DNA from: Oceanospirillaceae bacterium
GTDB taxonomy: Bacteria; Pseudomonadota; Gammaproteobacteria; Pseudomonadales; Balneatricaceae
Assembly (NCBI GenBank): GCA_003521845.1
Contig: DPHB01000061.1
Coordinates: 25,713-65,191 of the forward strand
Reading direction: 5' to 3'
Length of the DNA: 39,479 nt
Below, piece by piece: positions 23,781-32,681 of this stretch. The notes beneath the pieces were generated by a model that did no database searches, was not told where the DNA came from, and saw only the letters and a program-made list of their open reading frames with translations. The position numbers and the translations under genes are program-made. How positions within the stretch are numbered: the stretch's first letter is position 1; every line of letters begins with the position of its first letter.

Positions 23781-25604
23781 ATGAGTTTAGAGCTCCTTAC
23801 TTACCTTTTTGTAATCGTTTCTTTTGCTATTTATATCGCCATCGCTGTTTGGAGTCGAGCCTCAACAACGCACGATTTTTATGTAGCTGGTGGTGGTGTA
23901 ACACCCCTGGCAAACGGCATGGCAACGGCGGCTGATTGGATGTCGGCGGCTTCGTTTATTTCCTTGGCCGGTGTTATTTCACTGTCTGGCTATGATGCCA
24001 GCGGCTACGTGATGGGCTGGACGGGTGGTTATGTGCTGCTGGCCTTGTTGTTGGCACCCTACTTAAGAAAATTTGGTAAGTTTACGGTGCCTGACTTTGT
24101 CGGTGATCGTTACTATTCTAGTGTGGCACGCATTGTGGCGGTTATTTGTGTGCTGTTTATCTCCTTTACTTATATTTCTGGCCAGATGCGTGGTACGGGT
24201 ATCGTATTTTCTCGTTTCTTGGAAGTCGAGATAGAAACCGGCATTATGATCGGTATGGCGGTGGTGTTTATTTACGCTGTACTAGGCGGTATGAAGGGTA
24301 TTACCTACACACAAGTGGCGCAGTACTGTGTGATGATCTTTGCTTTTAATGTGCCAGCCCTATTTTTAACCTTTACCATGACCGGGCACTTGTTGCCGCA
24401 AACGGGCTTGGGTGGCACTTTGGAGTCAGGTACCTATGTGCTGGAACACCTAGATGGGTTGGTGGAAGAGTTAGGCTTTGCTAGTTTTACTGAAGGTAGC
24501 AAGAGCAGTGTCGATATCTTTTTTATTACCGCTGCCTTGATGTTTGGTACAGCAGGATTGCCGCATGTCATAGTGCGCTTTTTTACCGTGCCACGGGTGC
24601 GAGATGCACGTATCTCAGCCGCTTGGGCGCTGGCCTTTATCGCAGTGCTTTATACGTCTATTACGGCGGTGGCCGCATTTGGCCGTATTAACTTGATTGA
24701 GACTGTTAATGGCCCTCAAGGTCAGGGTACCAATTACGAAGATATGCCGAGTTGGTTTCAAAAGTGGGAAACGGCCGGTTTGATCGCTTGGTATGATCAT
24801 AATGGTGATGGCCGCTTGCAATATGCTGCCGGCGGTGCCTTTACCGGGCAGGACGATCGACCTGATTTTTGGGAAATTCCTGACGACCCGGTGAGTCGCA
24901 GCATGTTTAATAGTACACGTCCGGTGTTGAATCCAAGTGATGGTAGCTTTGACCCACAGGTGCAGCCTTTTGCCAACGAATTGTACGTGGATCCAGATAT
25001 TATGGTGTTAGCTAACCCAGAAGTAGCGGGTCTGCCTAATTGGGTGGTGGCTTTGCTTGCTGCTGGTGCTATGGCCGCGGCACTATCAACCGCAGCAGGT
25101 TTGTTGTTGGTGATTGCAACAGCGGTGTCCCATGACCTAGTGAAAAAGACCATACGTCCCGATATCACGGACCGACAGGAGCTGACGATTGCGCGTGTGG
25201 CCGCTATGGTGGGTGTCTTGTTGGCTGGTTACCTAGGTATGAACCCACCTGGTTATGTCGCTGCGGTGGTGGCTATGGCATTTGGCTTGGCTTGCGCGTC
25301 CTTTTTTCCTGCCATTATTATGGGTATTTTTTATCAACGCATGAATAAATACGGCGCCATCAGCGGTATGCTTGTGGGCTTGGGGTCAACCTTGGCCTAT
25401 ATCATCTATTTTAAATTTATGGGCGGCTCCGCAGAGCAGTGGTTGTTTGGTATATCGCCAGAAGGCTTCGGCGCTATGGGCATGATCTTTAACTTCCTGG
25501 TGGCCTATTTGGTGTCGCACTTAACGCCACCGCCACCCATTGCGATACAGCAAATGGTGCAGGAAATTCGTGTACCACGCAATCAAGGTTCAGCTTATTA
25601 TTAA
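23781..25604 (+). CDS. Sodium/solute symporter, VC_2705 subfamily (large subunit)
   Basis: The 607-residue SSS-family protein has about thirteen membrane segments, beginning with FYVAGGGVTPLANGMATAADWMSAASF, the core motif of the ActP-like branch. A hydrophilic insert at about residues 310-410 contains WYDHNGDGRLQY, an EF-hand-like acidic loop (D339, N341, D343) that is a mark of this subfamily. The C-terminal half repeats the SSS pattern (MAAALSTAAGLLLVIATAVSHDL). It probably imports a small organic acid, plausibly acetate given acs and crbSR nearby, but no substrate can be read directly. The next gene starts 12 bases after the stop. Confidence 0.93.
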   Translation: MSLELLTYLFVIVSFAIYIAIAVWSRASTTHDFYVAGGGVTPLANGMATAADWMSAASFISLAGVISLSGYDASGYVMGWTGGYVLLALLLAPYLRKFGKFTVPDFVGDRYYSSVARIVAVICVLFISFTYISGQMRGTGIVFSRFLEVEIETGIMIGMAVVFIYAVLGGMKGITYTQVAQYCVMIFAFNVPALFLTFTMTGHLLPQTGLGGTLESGTYVLEHLDGLVEELGFASFTEGSKSSVDIFFITAALMFGTAGLPHVIVRFFTVPRVRDARISAAWALAFIAVLYTSITAVAAFGRINLIETVNGPQGQGTNYEDMPSWFQKWETAGLIAWYDHNGDGRLQYAAGGAFTGQDDRPDFWEIPDDPVSRSMFNSTRPVLNPSDGSFDPQVQPFANELYVDPDIMVLANPEVAGLPNWVVALLAAGAMAAALSTAAGLLLVIATAVSHDLVKKTIRPDITDRQELTIARVAAMVGVLLAGYLGMNPPGYVAAVVAMAFGLACASFFPAIIMGIFYQRMNKYGAISGMLVGLGSTLAYIIYFKFMGGSAEQWLFGISPEGFGAMGMIFNFLVAYLVSHLTPPPPIAIQQMVQEIRVPRNQGSAYY

Positions 25605-25616
25605 GCCACACAAACT

Positions 25617-27452
25617 ATGAGCCTTTTACAAAATATAAATACCCAAGTTGTTCCCTTTAGTTTGCTATCCACTAGCGAGCTGGAGTTTATGGCGAAACAC
25701 ATGGATATTGGTTATTTCCAAAAAGGGGAAACCATTATTACCGGAGGCGGCGAGTCTGAAGGCTTGCACCTCATACTCAAGGGGTATGTTTGTGAATTGG
25801 AAATGCAGGCAGGTAATGCCAACCAAACTCATGCCTTAGTGCATTATGGGCCAGAAGATTATTTTGGTGCTTGGTCAGCAATACGTGGTAAGGCATTGCA
25901 TGACTTTATTGCCGATGAAGAAAGTATATGCTACATCTTGCCAGCTAAATACCTGCTAGAGTTAATCCACCGTAATAGCCATTTTGGTGATTATTTTAAT
26001 AATCTTTCGGTGCAGCAAGACCTGTTAGAAAACAAAAATCACGACCTCAATATGACTGAGTTTATGTTGGCCACTGTCGATACCTCATGTATGCGTGATG
26101 CTATGGTGGTCAATCAAGATTGTGATATCGAGCAGGCCACTCAGTTAATGAAAGAGCAGCGTGTGGACTGTGTGTTGGTGCAACGTGGTAAGCGCTACGG
26201 CATGGTGACCCGCTCTGATCTATTGAATGCCCTGGTGCTCAACAAGTTACCGCTAACATCCTTGGTTAAGGAAATTGCCAATTACCGCTTGATCACCGTG
26301 GAATCTGGCGATTATTTGTTTAATGCCCTAGTGCGCATGACCATGCATGAAATTGACCGTGTGGTGGTGATGTCTAATGGTGAGCTGTGTGGTGTTATTG
26401 AACTAGCAGAGGCGTTGAGCTTCTTTTCCAGTCATTCTCACGTGGTTGGTTTGCGAATTGAGCGTGCCAGTACAGTGGAAGAGCTGCGTAATGCTGCCTT
26501 CGACATGCAAGCCCTGATTCGAGCTTTGCATACCCAGGGTGTAAAAGTACGCTTCTTAATGGATTTGCTGGCGGCCTTGAATAAGCGTTTGATGTCCAAA
26601 CTATTCCACTTGCTGGTGCCGGAGGATATTATTCCTCATGTGTGTTTAGTTGTGATGGGTAGTGAAGGCCGCGGTGAGCAGATTACTAAAACCGACCAAG
26701 ACAATGGCTTGATCATGCGGGACGGCTTAGATTGGCCGCAGGGCCCAGAAGTGATGCGCGAGTATGCCGGTGTCTTGCAAGACATTGGCTTTCCGCCATG
26801 TGCTGGCAACGTGATGGTCAGTAATCCTTTTTGGGTGCAACCAATCAGTGAGTGGACCAAGCGTATGCAAGCTTGGGTTAATTCAGGTGATGAGGAAAGT
26901 ATTGTTAAGTTGTCTATTGCCGTTGATGCCTCGCCAGTAGCGGGTAACGCTGCTTTGTATAAAACCAGTCGCAACTGGTTCTTTAAAGAAATTCAGCACA
27001 ATAAACGTTTTTTGTCAGCCTTTGCTAAAGTGGCGATGGTATTTGACACGCCGCTCACCTTGTTGGGTGGCATACGGGAACGCAGTAATGGTGTCGATCT
27101 AAAACGTGGTGGTATCTTCCCCATCGTGCATGGCGTGCGCACCATGGCTTTGCATTATCAAATTGCCGACAACAATACCTTTACCCGTATTGATGCGCTG
27201 GTGGAGGCCGGGGTGCTGCCACAGCGTATGGGTAATGAGCTGCAAGAGGCATTTGCAGTGCTGCATTGGCTGCGTGTTAAAGCCGAGTTGGCGCGCCAGA
27301 AGGACGGTGTGGCGCAACCCGGTTTGCAAAATATGATAGACCTCAATGGTTTGGATCGTTTGGAAAAGGATACCCTGCGCCAAGCCTTTCATGTAGTAAA
27401 AGAATTTAAGAAGCATCTAGCCTTGCGTTATCAGCTTGGCGGGGCGCTCTAA
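25617..27452 (+). CDS. cNMP-binding / CBS pair / DUF294 putative nucleotidyltransferase
   Basis: The 611-residue cytoplasmic protein has a cyclic-nucleotide-binding-like domain (about residues 8-130), two CBS domains (about 155-280), a GlnD-like nucleotidyltransferase domain of the DUF294 type (about 310-450) and a DUF294 C-terminal helical domain (about 470-605). The nucleotidyltransferase motif GSEGRGEQ followed by TDQDN looks complete, so catalysis is plausible. Proteins of this layout follow VC_2705-type symporters in many bacteria, and their reaction is not established. It overlaps the exonuclease gene by one base (TAATG). Likely role, by inference: sensing adenine nucleotides and controlling the transporter or kinase. 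Confidence 0.92.
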   Translation: MSLLQNINTQVVPFSLLSTSELEFMAKHMDIGYFQKGETIITGGGESEGLHLILKGYVCELEMQAGNANQTHALVHYGPEDYFGAWSAIRGKALHDFIADEESICYILPAKYLLELIHRNSHFGDYFNNLSVQQDLLENKNHDLNMTEFMLATVDTSCMRDAMVVNQDCDIEQATQLMKEQRVDCVLVQRGKRYGMVTRSDLLNALVLNKLPLTSLVKEIANYRLITVESGDYLFNALVRMTMHEIDRVVVMSNGELCGVIELAEALSFFSSHSHVVGLRIERASTVEELRNAAFDMQALIRALHTQGVKVRFLMDLLAALNKRLMSKLFHLLVPEDIIPHVCLVVMGSEGRGEQITKTDQDNGLIMRDGLDWPQGPEVMREYAGVLQDIGFPPCAGNVMVSNPFWVQPISEWTKRMQAWVNSGDEESIVKLSIAVDASPVAGNAALYKTSRNWFFKEIQHNKRFLSAFAKVAMVFDTPLTLLGGIRERSNGVDLKRGGIFPIVHGVRTMALHYQIADNNTFTRIDALVEAGVLPQRMGNELQEAFAVLHWLRVKAELARQKDGVAQPGLQNMIDLNGLDRLEKDTLRQAFHVVKEFKKHLALRYQLGGAL

Positions 27453-28075
27453 TGTATTTTCGTCGCCAGGTGCGCCGTTTTCAAGACCGCTTGAAACATG
27501 GGCGCCGTAAAGACCGGTGGCGGAGTTTATTTGCGCCTTACCGAGGTGATGAGCTAGTCGCCTTAGATATTGAAACCACCAGTATGGATATCAAACAGGC
27601 AGAAATACTTTCCATTGCGGCTGTCGTTATTAAGGCTAATCGCGTAAAAACGAGTCACCAGCTGTCAATAACCATACAAGCGCCGGCTAACTTGCCCGCA
27701 GAGTCCGTTAAGGTGCACTTATTGCGGCGTATTGATCTGGCCGACGGCGTGCCGTTAGCGGTTGCCTTGGAGCAGTTGTTAGCATTTATCGGTAATCGTC
27801 CCATTGTTGGGTATTACATTGCCTATGACTTGGCGGTTCTTGATAAGGCCATGCGTCCCTTGTTTGGTTTTGGTCTGCCTAATAGAAGTGTCGATGTGGC
27901 AAGTTTGTTCCGGCGGCGCTTAGCAGCCAGGGCCATGCACGATTGTGAGATGAAGCTGGGCTTTGATGATATCGCCCAACAATTGCAAATACCGCTGATT
28001 GGTCGGCATACGGCTTTGGGCGATGCTATTACAACGGGTTTGATGTATGTGCAAATGAAGCGCGGACGCAGCTAA
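27452..28075 (+). CDS. DnaQ-like DEDDh 3'-5' exonuclease
   Basis: The 207-residue protein has the three exonuclease motifs: D39 and E41 in VALDIETTSMD, the second Asp in GYYIAYDLAVLD, and H186 and D191 in GRHTALGDA. It resembles the epsilon proofreading fold but has a basic N-terminal extension (RRQVRRFQDRLKHGRRKDRW) and is too divergent and short to be DnaQ. It is translationally coupled to the DUF294 gene by a TAATG overlap. Substrate unknown; the neighbourhood suggests a nucleotide signal or RNA end rather than replication errors. Confidence 0.9.
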   Translation: MYFRRQVRRFQDRLKHGRRKDRWRSLFAPYRGDELVALDIETTSMDIKQAEILSIAAVVIKANRVKTSHQLSITIQAPANLPAESVKVHLLRRIDLADGVPLAVALEQLLAFIGNRPIVGYYIAYDLAVLDKAMRPLFGFGLPNRSVDVASLFRRRLAARAMHDCEMKLGFDDIAQQLQIPLIGRHTALGDAITTGLMYVQMKRGRS

Positions 28076-28101
28076 TGTGCTGTCATATAACAATTTATTT
28101 T

Positions 28102-28133
28102 AGTAAAAACACCAGCTTATTAGAGTTTTTACT
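28102..28133. other. 9-bp inverted repeat after the exonuclease gene
   Basis: AGTAAAAAC (28102-28110) and GTTTTTACT (28125-28133) are exact complements around a 14-base spacer. It is AT-rich and lacks a T tract, so it may be a weak terminator or an operator for the chemotaxis operon. The rest of 28076-28252 shows no convincing promoter. Confidence 0.35.
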
Positions 28134-28252
28134 TAACAGATGGGTTCAGCTGAATTAACATAAGGGTTAGGCAAAGAAAATTAGCTAATGCTAACTTCTT
28201 TTAAGAGAGGAGTTTACTGGCTCTCGGAAAGAATATTATAGGGTGTTTGACT

Positions 28253-28525
28253 ATGAGTAACACGGCAACCGTGACCCTGGCAAGTGATCTGACTATTGCC
28301 AAAGCGGCCGAGTTTCAACAACAGCTGGTTGCAGAGGTAGCTGATGCGGCCAATGTGGTGTTGTTAGCCGAAGCTGTTGAACGTTTGGATACTACTGGGC
28401 TGCAATTACTTGTTGCCTTGAAAGAACAGTGTCAAGCGCGCAACGGTAAATTACAGATCCAATCAATGCAGCATTCTGTGCAAGAGTTGATTCAGGTAGC
28501 TGGATGTGGTGATATATTCGCCTAG
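28253..28525 (+). CDS. STAS-domain protein (anti-sigma-factor-antagonist type)
   Basis: The 90-residue protein is a single STAS domain. The start ATG at 28253 was chosen over a TTG two codons upstream. The phosphorylation-loop region reads RLDTTGLQLLVAL, with threonine where SpoIIAA-type proteins carry the target serine. It is the first gene of the chemotaxis run and lies 81 bases before cheY. STAS proteins are found at the head of several gammaproteobacterial chemotaxis operons; the partner kinase is not in this window, so the role is unknown. Confidence 0.88.
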   Translation: MSNTATVTLASDLTIAKAAEFQQQLVAEVADAANVVLLAEAVERLDTTGLQLLVALKEQCQARNGKLQIQSMQHSVQELIQVAGCGDIFA

Positions 28526-28559
28526 TGCCTAAATATAGGCAAAACCCAATTGTATTTAT

Positions 28560-28575
28560 AACGATAATTATCGTT
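28560..28575. promoter_or_regulatory. Perfect 16-bp palindrome before cheY
   Basis: AACGATAATTATCGTT reads the same on both strands. It lies 32 bases before the cheY ATG, between the STAS gene and cheY. It looks like a dimeric-regulator operator. The inner GATAATTATC is similar to half-sites of Fur boxes, but a full Fur box is not present. Confidence 0.45.
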
Positions 28576-28606
28576 AAATTTAAGTAGTTTTAGTGGAGTT
28601 ACTTCA

Positions 28607-28969
28607 ATGACGAAAATCCTGGCAGTCGATGACTCAGCGTCAATGCGTCAGATGGTGGTGTTCACCCTGCAAAGTGCTGGTTATGAAGTGGTAGAAGCCA
28701 GCGATGGGCTATTGGCCTTGGATGCTGCCAAAAGCGGGTCTTTTGACTTGGTATTAAGTGACGTTAATATGCCTAATATGGATGGTATAGCGTTGGTGCG
28801 TGAATTGCGTCAATTGGATGCGTACAAGTACACACCAATCTTGATGTTGACAACGGAAACAGCCGGCGACAAAAAAATGGCTGGTAAGTCAGCTGGAGCA
28901 ACAGGCTGGGTGGTGAAACCATTTAATCCAGACAAGCTGTTAGCCACAATTAAAAAAGTAATCGGGTAA
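28607..28969 (+). CDS. cheY: Chemotaxis response regulator CheY
   Basis: A 120-residue single receiver domain with the acidic pocket D8-D9, phospho-acceptor D52 in VLSDVNMPNMDG, the switch Thr in MLTTET (82-83) and K104 in VVKPFNP. No output domain. In chemotaxis, CheY-P from CheA acts on the motor or another effector. It comes directly before cheA; CheZ, its phosphatase in flagellar clusters of this group, is absent here. Confidence 0.93.
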   Translation: MTKILAVDDSASMRQMVVFTLQSAGYEVVEASDGLLALDAAKSGSFDLVLSDVNMPNMDGIALVRELRQLDAYKYTPILMLTTETAGDKKMAGKSAGATGWVVKPFNPDKLLATIKKVIG

Positions 28970-29034
28970 TAATATTGCGCCTGCATTTTGAGATAGGTTT
29001 TCAGTGTGGGGCGAAATATTAACAAGGTGGGTCC

Positions 29035-31233
29035 ATGAGTATTGATCTAAGCCAGTTTCATGCCGTGTTTTTCGAAGAAAGTTTCGAAGGCTTGGATGTT
29101 ATGGAAAATGCGTTGCTGGAAATTCAGCCGCAGGACCCCGATGTTGAATTAATAAATAGCATCTTCCGTGCGGCCCATTCTATCAAGGGCGGTAGTGGTA
29201 CTTTTGGTTTTACTTCTGTTTCTGAATTTACTCATATCCTGGAAACCTTACTGGATAAAATCCGTGAAGGTGAAGAGCGCCTAGACGCGGATTCTGTGGA
29301 TTTGTTTTTGCAGTCCGTAGACTGTATGCGCGCCTTGTTAGAGGCCTTGCAGGCCGAAGAAGAGCCTGATACCGCTCGTGCCAACGAATTAGCGGCCATG
29401 TTTCAAGCTATATTGGATGGTGCCACAGCGGCCGCTGCCAAAGCTAATGTCTCCGGTGCTGCCAGCGTCGTAACTGACAGCCCTGCAGCGGCGGATGCAA
29501 GTGCTACTGCCCCGTCGGCAGAAGGTACTGGCACCAGCGGGTTTAACATCATCTTTAAACCCGAAGCCGATATGTTAAAAGGCGGTAATGACCCCGTACG
29601 GATGATTCGTGAACTGGCCACTCTTGGCGAGCTTTCAAGTGTTTTAGACGTTACTCAGTTGCCCGCTTTAAGTGAGATAGAAGCCGATATCGTGTACCTT
29701 AATTGGGATATGACATTGCGCGGCGATATGGCAGAAGAAGATGTGCAAGAAGTCTTTGAATGGGTTGAGGACGAATGTGAATTAAGCATTGCCAGTCTGG
29801 GTGCTGCCACAGCTGATCCAGCACCTAGTGTAGCCGCAGCACCAAACCCACCAATTATTGAGACCCTAGTAGCGCCTATCAGCAGCGTTGCGGAAGCTGA
29901 AAAATTAACTAAGGCTGAGGCCGCTGGCACTAAATTGGTGATGCCGAGTGCTGAGGTTGCCGAGCCTAAAGCCGCGCCGGTTGCCAAAGCGGCACCCAAG
30001 ACCCGCGCCGGTAAAGTAGAAGCCAGCTCTATTCGAGTGGGAATTGACAAGGTTGATAGCCTAATAAACCTTGTCGGTGAGCTGGTTATTACCCAATCCA
30101 TGTTGGGGCAGATGGGTGGCACAGGCGAAGCCATTACAGAAGAACATATAGGCAACCTACGTGAAGGGCTAGTGCAGCTAGAGCAAAACACGCGTGAGCT
30201 GCAAGACAGTGTCATGCGCATTCGAATGCTGCCGATAAGCTTCACCTTTAACCGTTTCCCACGCATGGTCCGAGATATCGGTTTACAGCTGGGTAAAAAA
30301 GTACGTTTGGAATTGCATGGTGAGCAAACCGAACTTGATAAAACGGTCATGGAAAAAATTAGCGACCCCATGGTGCACCTAGTGCGCAATGCCATGGATC
30401 ACGGTATTGAAACGCCGGATATCCGTGCTGCTCAAGGTAAGGCAGAGACGGGTACAATCACCCTTAACGCCTTCCATCAAGGGGGCAATATTGTCATCGA
30501 AATGATCGACGACGGTGGCGGTATCAATACCGACAAACTACTCGCCAAAGCGCGTAGTAACGGCATGGTTGGTGAAAACGAACAACTTAGTCAAGAACAA
30601 AAGTTAGACTTGCTGTTTGCGCCGGGTGTATCCACCGTAGAGGAAGTTAGCGATCTCTCTGGTCGTGGTGTGGGTATGGACGTTGTAAAACGTAATATTC
30701 AAGAACTCAATGGTTCCGTAGAGGTAGAAACCGAACTTGGTAAAGGTTCGACCTTCCGTATACGCTTACCACTTACTTTGGCGATTTTGGATGGCCAGTT
30801 GGTCACCGTGGCCGATCAAACTTATATTTTCCCACTGGTTTCTATCAGCGAGTCTTTGCAGATTGACCGCGCTCGCGTTAACAACGTAGCCGGCGGTAGT
30901 GACGTATATAACCTACGTGATGAATATATACCTATTTTGACGCTAGATTCTCTCTTTGGTCTGCGTAGCGAACCTTTGTCCTATGACCAAAGTCTGTTGG
31001 TAGTGGTGGAGACCGAAGGTATGAAGGTGGGTGTTGTGGTTGATGATCTGATGGCGCAACAACAGGTAGTCATCAAGAGCTTAGAAGAAAACTATACCCG
31101 CGTACCGGGTGTTTCCGGTGCCACTATACTCGGTGATGGTGACGTTGCTATGATCATTGATGTGGTTGGCTTAATCGGTTTAGCTGGCAAGGAAGTTGTT
31201 GCTGCCAGCAAAGCCACAGGCGACGCGGCATAA
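29035..31233 (+). CDS. cheA: Chemotaxis histidine kinase CheA
   Basis: The 732-residue protein has the five CheA parts: HPt with H48 in RAAHSIKGGSG (about 1-110), an alanine-rich linker, a P2-like regulator-binding region beginning FNIIFKPEADML (about 165-255), a second linker, the dimerisation helices (SIRVGIDKVDSLINLVGEL, about 335-400), the ATPase (RNAMDHGIE, DDGGGI, LSGRGVGMDVV, about 400-590) and a CheW-like P5 (about 590-725). It phosphorylates CheY and CheB in response to receptors, none of which are encoded here. GTGGG precedes the ATG at 29035. CheW follows after 13 bases. Confidence 0.96.
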   Translation: MSIDLSQFHAVFFEESFEGLDVMENALLEIQPQDPDVELINSIFRAAHSIKGGSGTFGFTSVSEFTHILETLLDKIREGEERLDADSVDLFLQSVDCMRALLEALQAEEEPDTARANELAAMFQAILDGATAAAAKANVSGAASVVTDSPAAADASATAPSAEGTGTSGFNIIFKPEADMLKGGNDPVRMIRELATLGELSSVLDVTQLPALSEIEADIVYLNWDMTLRGDMAEEDVQEVFEWVEDECELSIASLGAATADPAPSVAAAPNPPIIETLVAPISSVAEAEKLTKAEAAGTKLVMPSAEVAEPKAAPVAKAAPKTRAGKVEASSIRVGIDKVDSLINLVGELVITQSMLGQMGGTGEAITEEHIGNLREGLVQLEQNTRELQDSVMRIRMLPISFTFNRFPRMVRDIGLQLGKKVRLELHGEQTELDKTVMEKISDPMVHLVRNAMDHGIETPDIRAAQGKAETGTITLNAFHQGGNIVIEMIDDGGGINTDKLLAKARSNGMVGENEQLSQEQKLDLLFAPGVSTVEEVSDLSGRGVGMDVVKRNIQELNGSVEVETELGKGSTFRIRLPLTLAILDGQLVTVADQTYIFPLVSISESLQIDRARVNNVAGGSDVYNLRDEYIPILTLDSLFGLRSEPLSYDQSLLVVVETEGMKVGVVVDDLMAQQQVVIKSLEENYTRVPGVSGATILGDGDVAMIIDVVGLIGLAGKEVVAASKATGDAA

Positions 31234-31246
31234 GGGGCTAAAGATA

Positions 31247-31774
31247 ATGGATACTGCAGAGCAAGACAAAGCGCAAGAAATTGTAGCCCAAACGGCAGCG
31301 CTGGTTGAACAGGCTAGCCAAGAAGATTTTCAAGATTTACAACAGTTTCTTACCTTTGTAATGGAAGGCGAAGAATACGGCCTTGATATTCTCAATGTGC
31401 AAGAAATTCGCGGTTGGGGTAATGTTGCGCCCATTCCTAACGCCCCAGCTCATGTGAGTGGCGTCATTAACTTGCGTGGTGCGATCGTACCGGTTATTGA
31501 TTTGCGTGTTATGTTTGCTTTAAATGGCGCCCGCTTTGATGAAAATACGGTGGTAATAGTACTAAAGGTAGAAACAGAGCGTGTTGATCGTATTATGGGC
31601 ATTGTCGTCGATGCCGTATCGGATGTGTTTAGCTTGTCAGAGGGTGACAAGCGTCCGCCACCCAATGTGAATCAAAACATTAGTCAGAACTATATTAACG
31701 GTTTAACGGAAGTTAAGGGCAAAATGGTTATTTTGCTGGATTCAGAGAAGCTTCTGGATATCGAAAACCACTGA
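31247..31774 (+). CDS. cheW: Chemotaxis coupling protein CheW
   Basis: The 175-residue protein has one CheW domain (about residues 25-170) with EEYGLDILNVQEIRGW and VINLRGAIVPVIDLR, after a short acidic N-terminal stretch. It joins CheA to receptors. The ATG at 31247 has AAGGGGCTAAAG upstream; a longer frame would overlap cheA by more than ten codons and lacks conserved residues. Confidence 0.95.
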   Translation: MDTAEQDKAQEIVAQTAALVEQASQEDFQDLQQFLTFVMEGEEYGLDILNVQEIRGWGNVAPIPNAPAHVSGVINLRGAIVPVIDLRVMFALNGARFDENTVVIVLKVETERVDRIMGIVVDAVSDVFSLSEGDKRPPPNVNQNISQNYINGLTEVKGKMVILLDSEKLLDIENH

Positions 31775-31811
31775 TAAGTATTGGCATTATATTAGCAAAA
31801 GGAATCGCCAA

Positions 31812-32681
31812 TTGACTAACAAATTAGTGTCTGCTGCGCAGCTAGCGAAACACGACACGCATGATCGCGAATTTAAAATGACGGCTAAGCATTTTGCTAC
31901 TATTAGCAAGGTAGTATATGAACATGCTGGCATTGTTTTGTCTGAAGTAAAAGAAGACATGGTGTACAGCCGTGTTTCGCGTCGTATTCGGCGCACTGCA
32001 AGTAGTGGTTTTGATGATTATTTAAAGCAAGCATTAAACCCAAAATCGGAAGAATTTACCCATTTCGTTAATGCCATCACCACTAACTTGACCTCATTTT
32101 ATCGAGAAAAACATCATTTTGATTTTCTCCAACAAAATTTGTTGCCAGCCTTAAAAGCTGACCCGCGTCGCAATCGCTTACGCGTTTGGTCTGCTGGTTG
32201 TTCCACTGGTGAAGAACCCTACACTATTGCCATGACGCTTAAGGATAGTATTCCAAAAGGTTGGGATACCAAGATTCTGGCTACTGACCTAGACACCAAC
32301 GTTGTTGCTACAGGTCGTGAGGCGATATATGGCTTGGATCGTGTCGACGGTCTAGAGAAAAGTGTCATTGCAAAAAACTTTGAAAATCTACAAGTTGATG
32401 GTCGTTCTAAGGTGAAAGTGAAAAAAGAATTGCGCGACCTATGCTATTTTAAGCAATTGAACCTGTTGCGAGAATGGCCCATGCGCGGGCCCTTTGACTT
32501 TATTTTTTGTCGTAATGTTGTGATCTACTTCGACAAGCCAACGCAAAAGGTATTGTTTGACCGTTTTGCAGAGCTGTTGGCGCCAGGCGGCTACTTGCTT
32601 ATTGGTCATTCCGAAAGCATGTATAAGCTAACCGACCGTTTTGAGAGCCTTGGCAATACCATCTACAGGAAAATTAAGTGA
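31812..32681 (+). CDS. cheR: Chemotaxis methyltransferase CheR
   Basis: The 289-residue protein has the CheR N-terminal helical domain (about 22-75) and the SAM-binding domain with VWSAGCSTGEEPYTIAM and FIFCRNVVIYF. It methylates receptor glutamates. The TTG at 31812 with AAAAGGA upstream was chosen; the first in-frame ATG is 22 codons later and would still keep the whole domain, so the true start is uncertain. It overlaps cheD by GTGA. No C-terminal TPR extension is present. Confidence 0.94.
   Translation: MTNKLVSAAQLAKHDTHDREFKMTAKHFATISKVVYEHAGIVLSEVKEDMVYSRVSRRIRRTASSGFDDYLKQALNPKSEEFTHFVNAITTNLTSFYREKHHFDFLQQNLLPALKADPRRNRLRVWSAGCSTGEEPYTIAMTLKDSIPKGWDTKILATDLDTNVVATGREAIYGLDRVDGLEKSVIAKNFENLQVDGRSKVKVKKELRDLCYFKQLNLLREWPMRGPFDFIFCRNVVIYFDKPTQKVLFDRFAELLAPGGYLLIGHSESMYKLTDRFESLGNTIYRKIK

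Noticed and set aside
28560..28575. Fur box before cheY
   Set aside because: Only GATAAT/ATTATC overlapping halves are present, too short for the 19-bp Fur consensus, and no iron genes are nearby.
29655..30395. Minus-strand reading frame of 246 codons over cheA
   Set aside because: It is antisense to conserved CheA domains and is serine-rich, as is usual for shadow frames.
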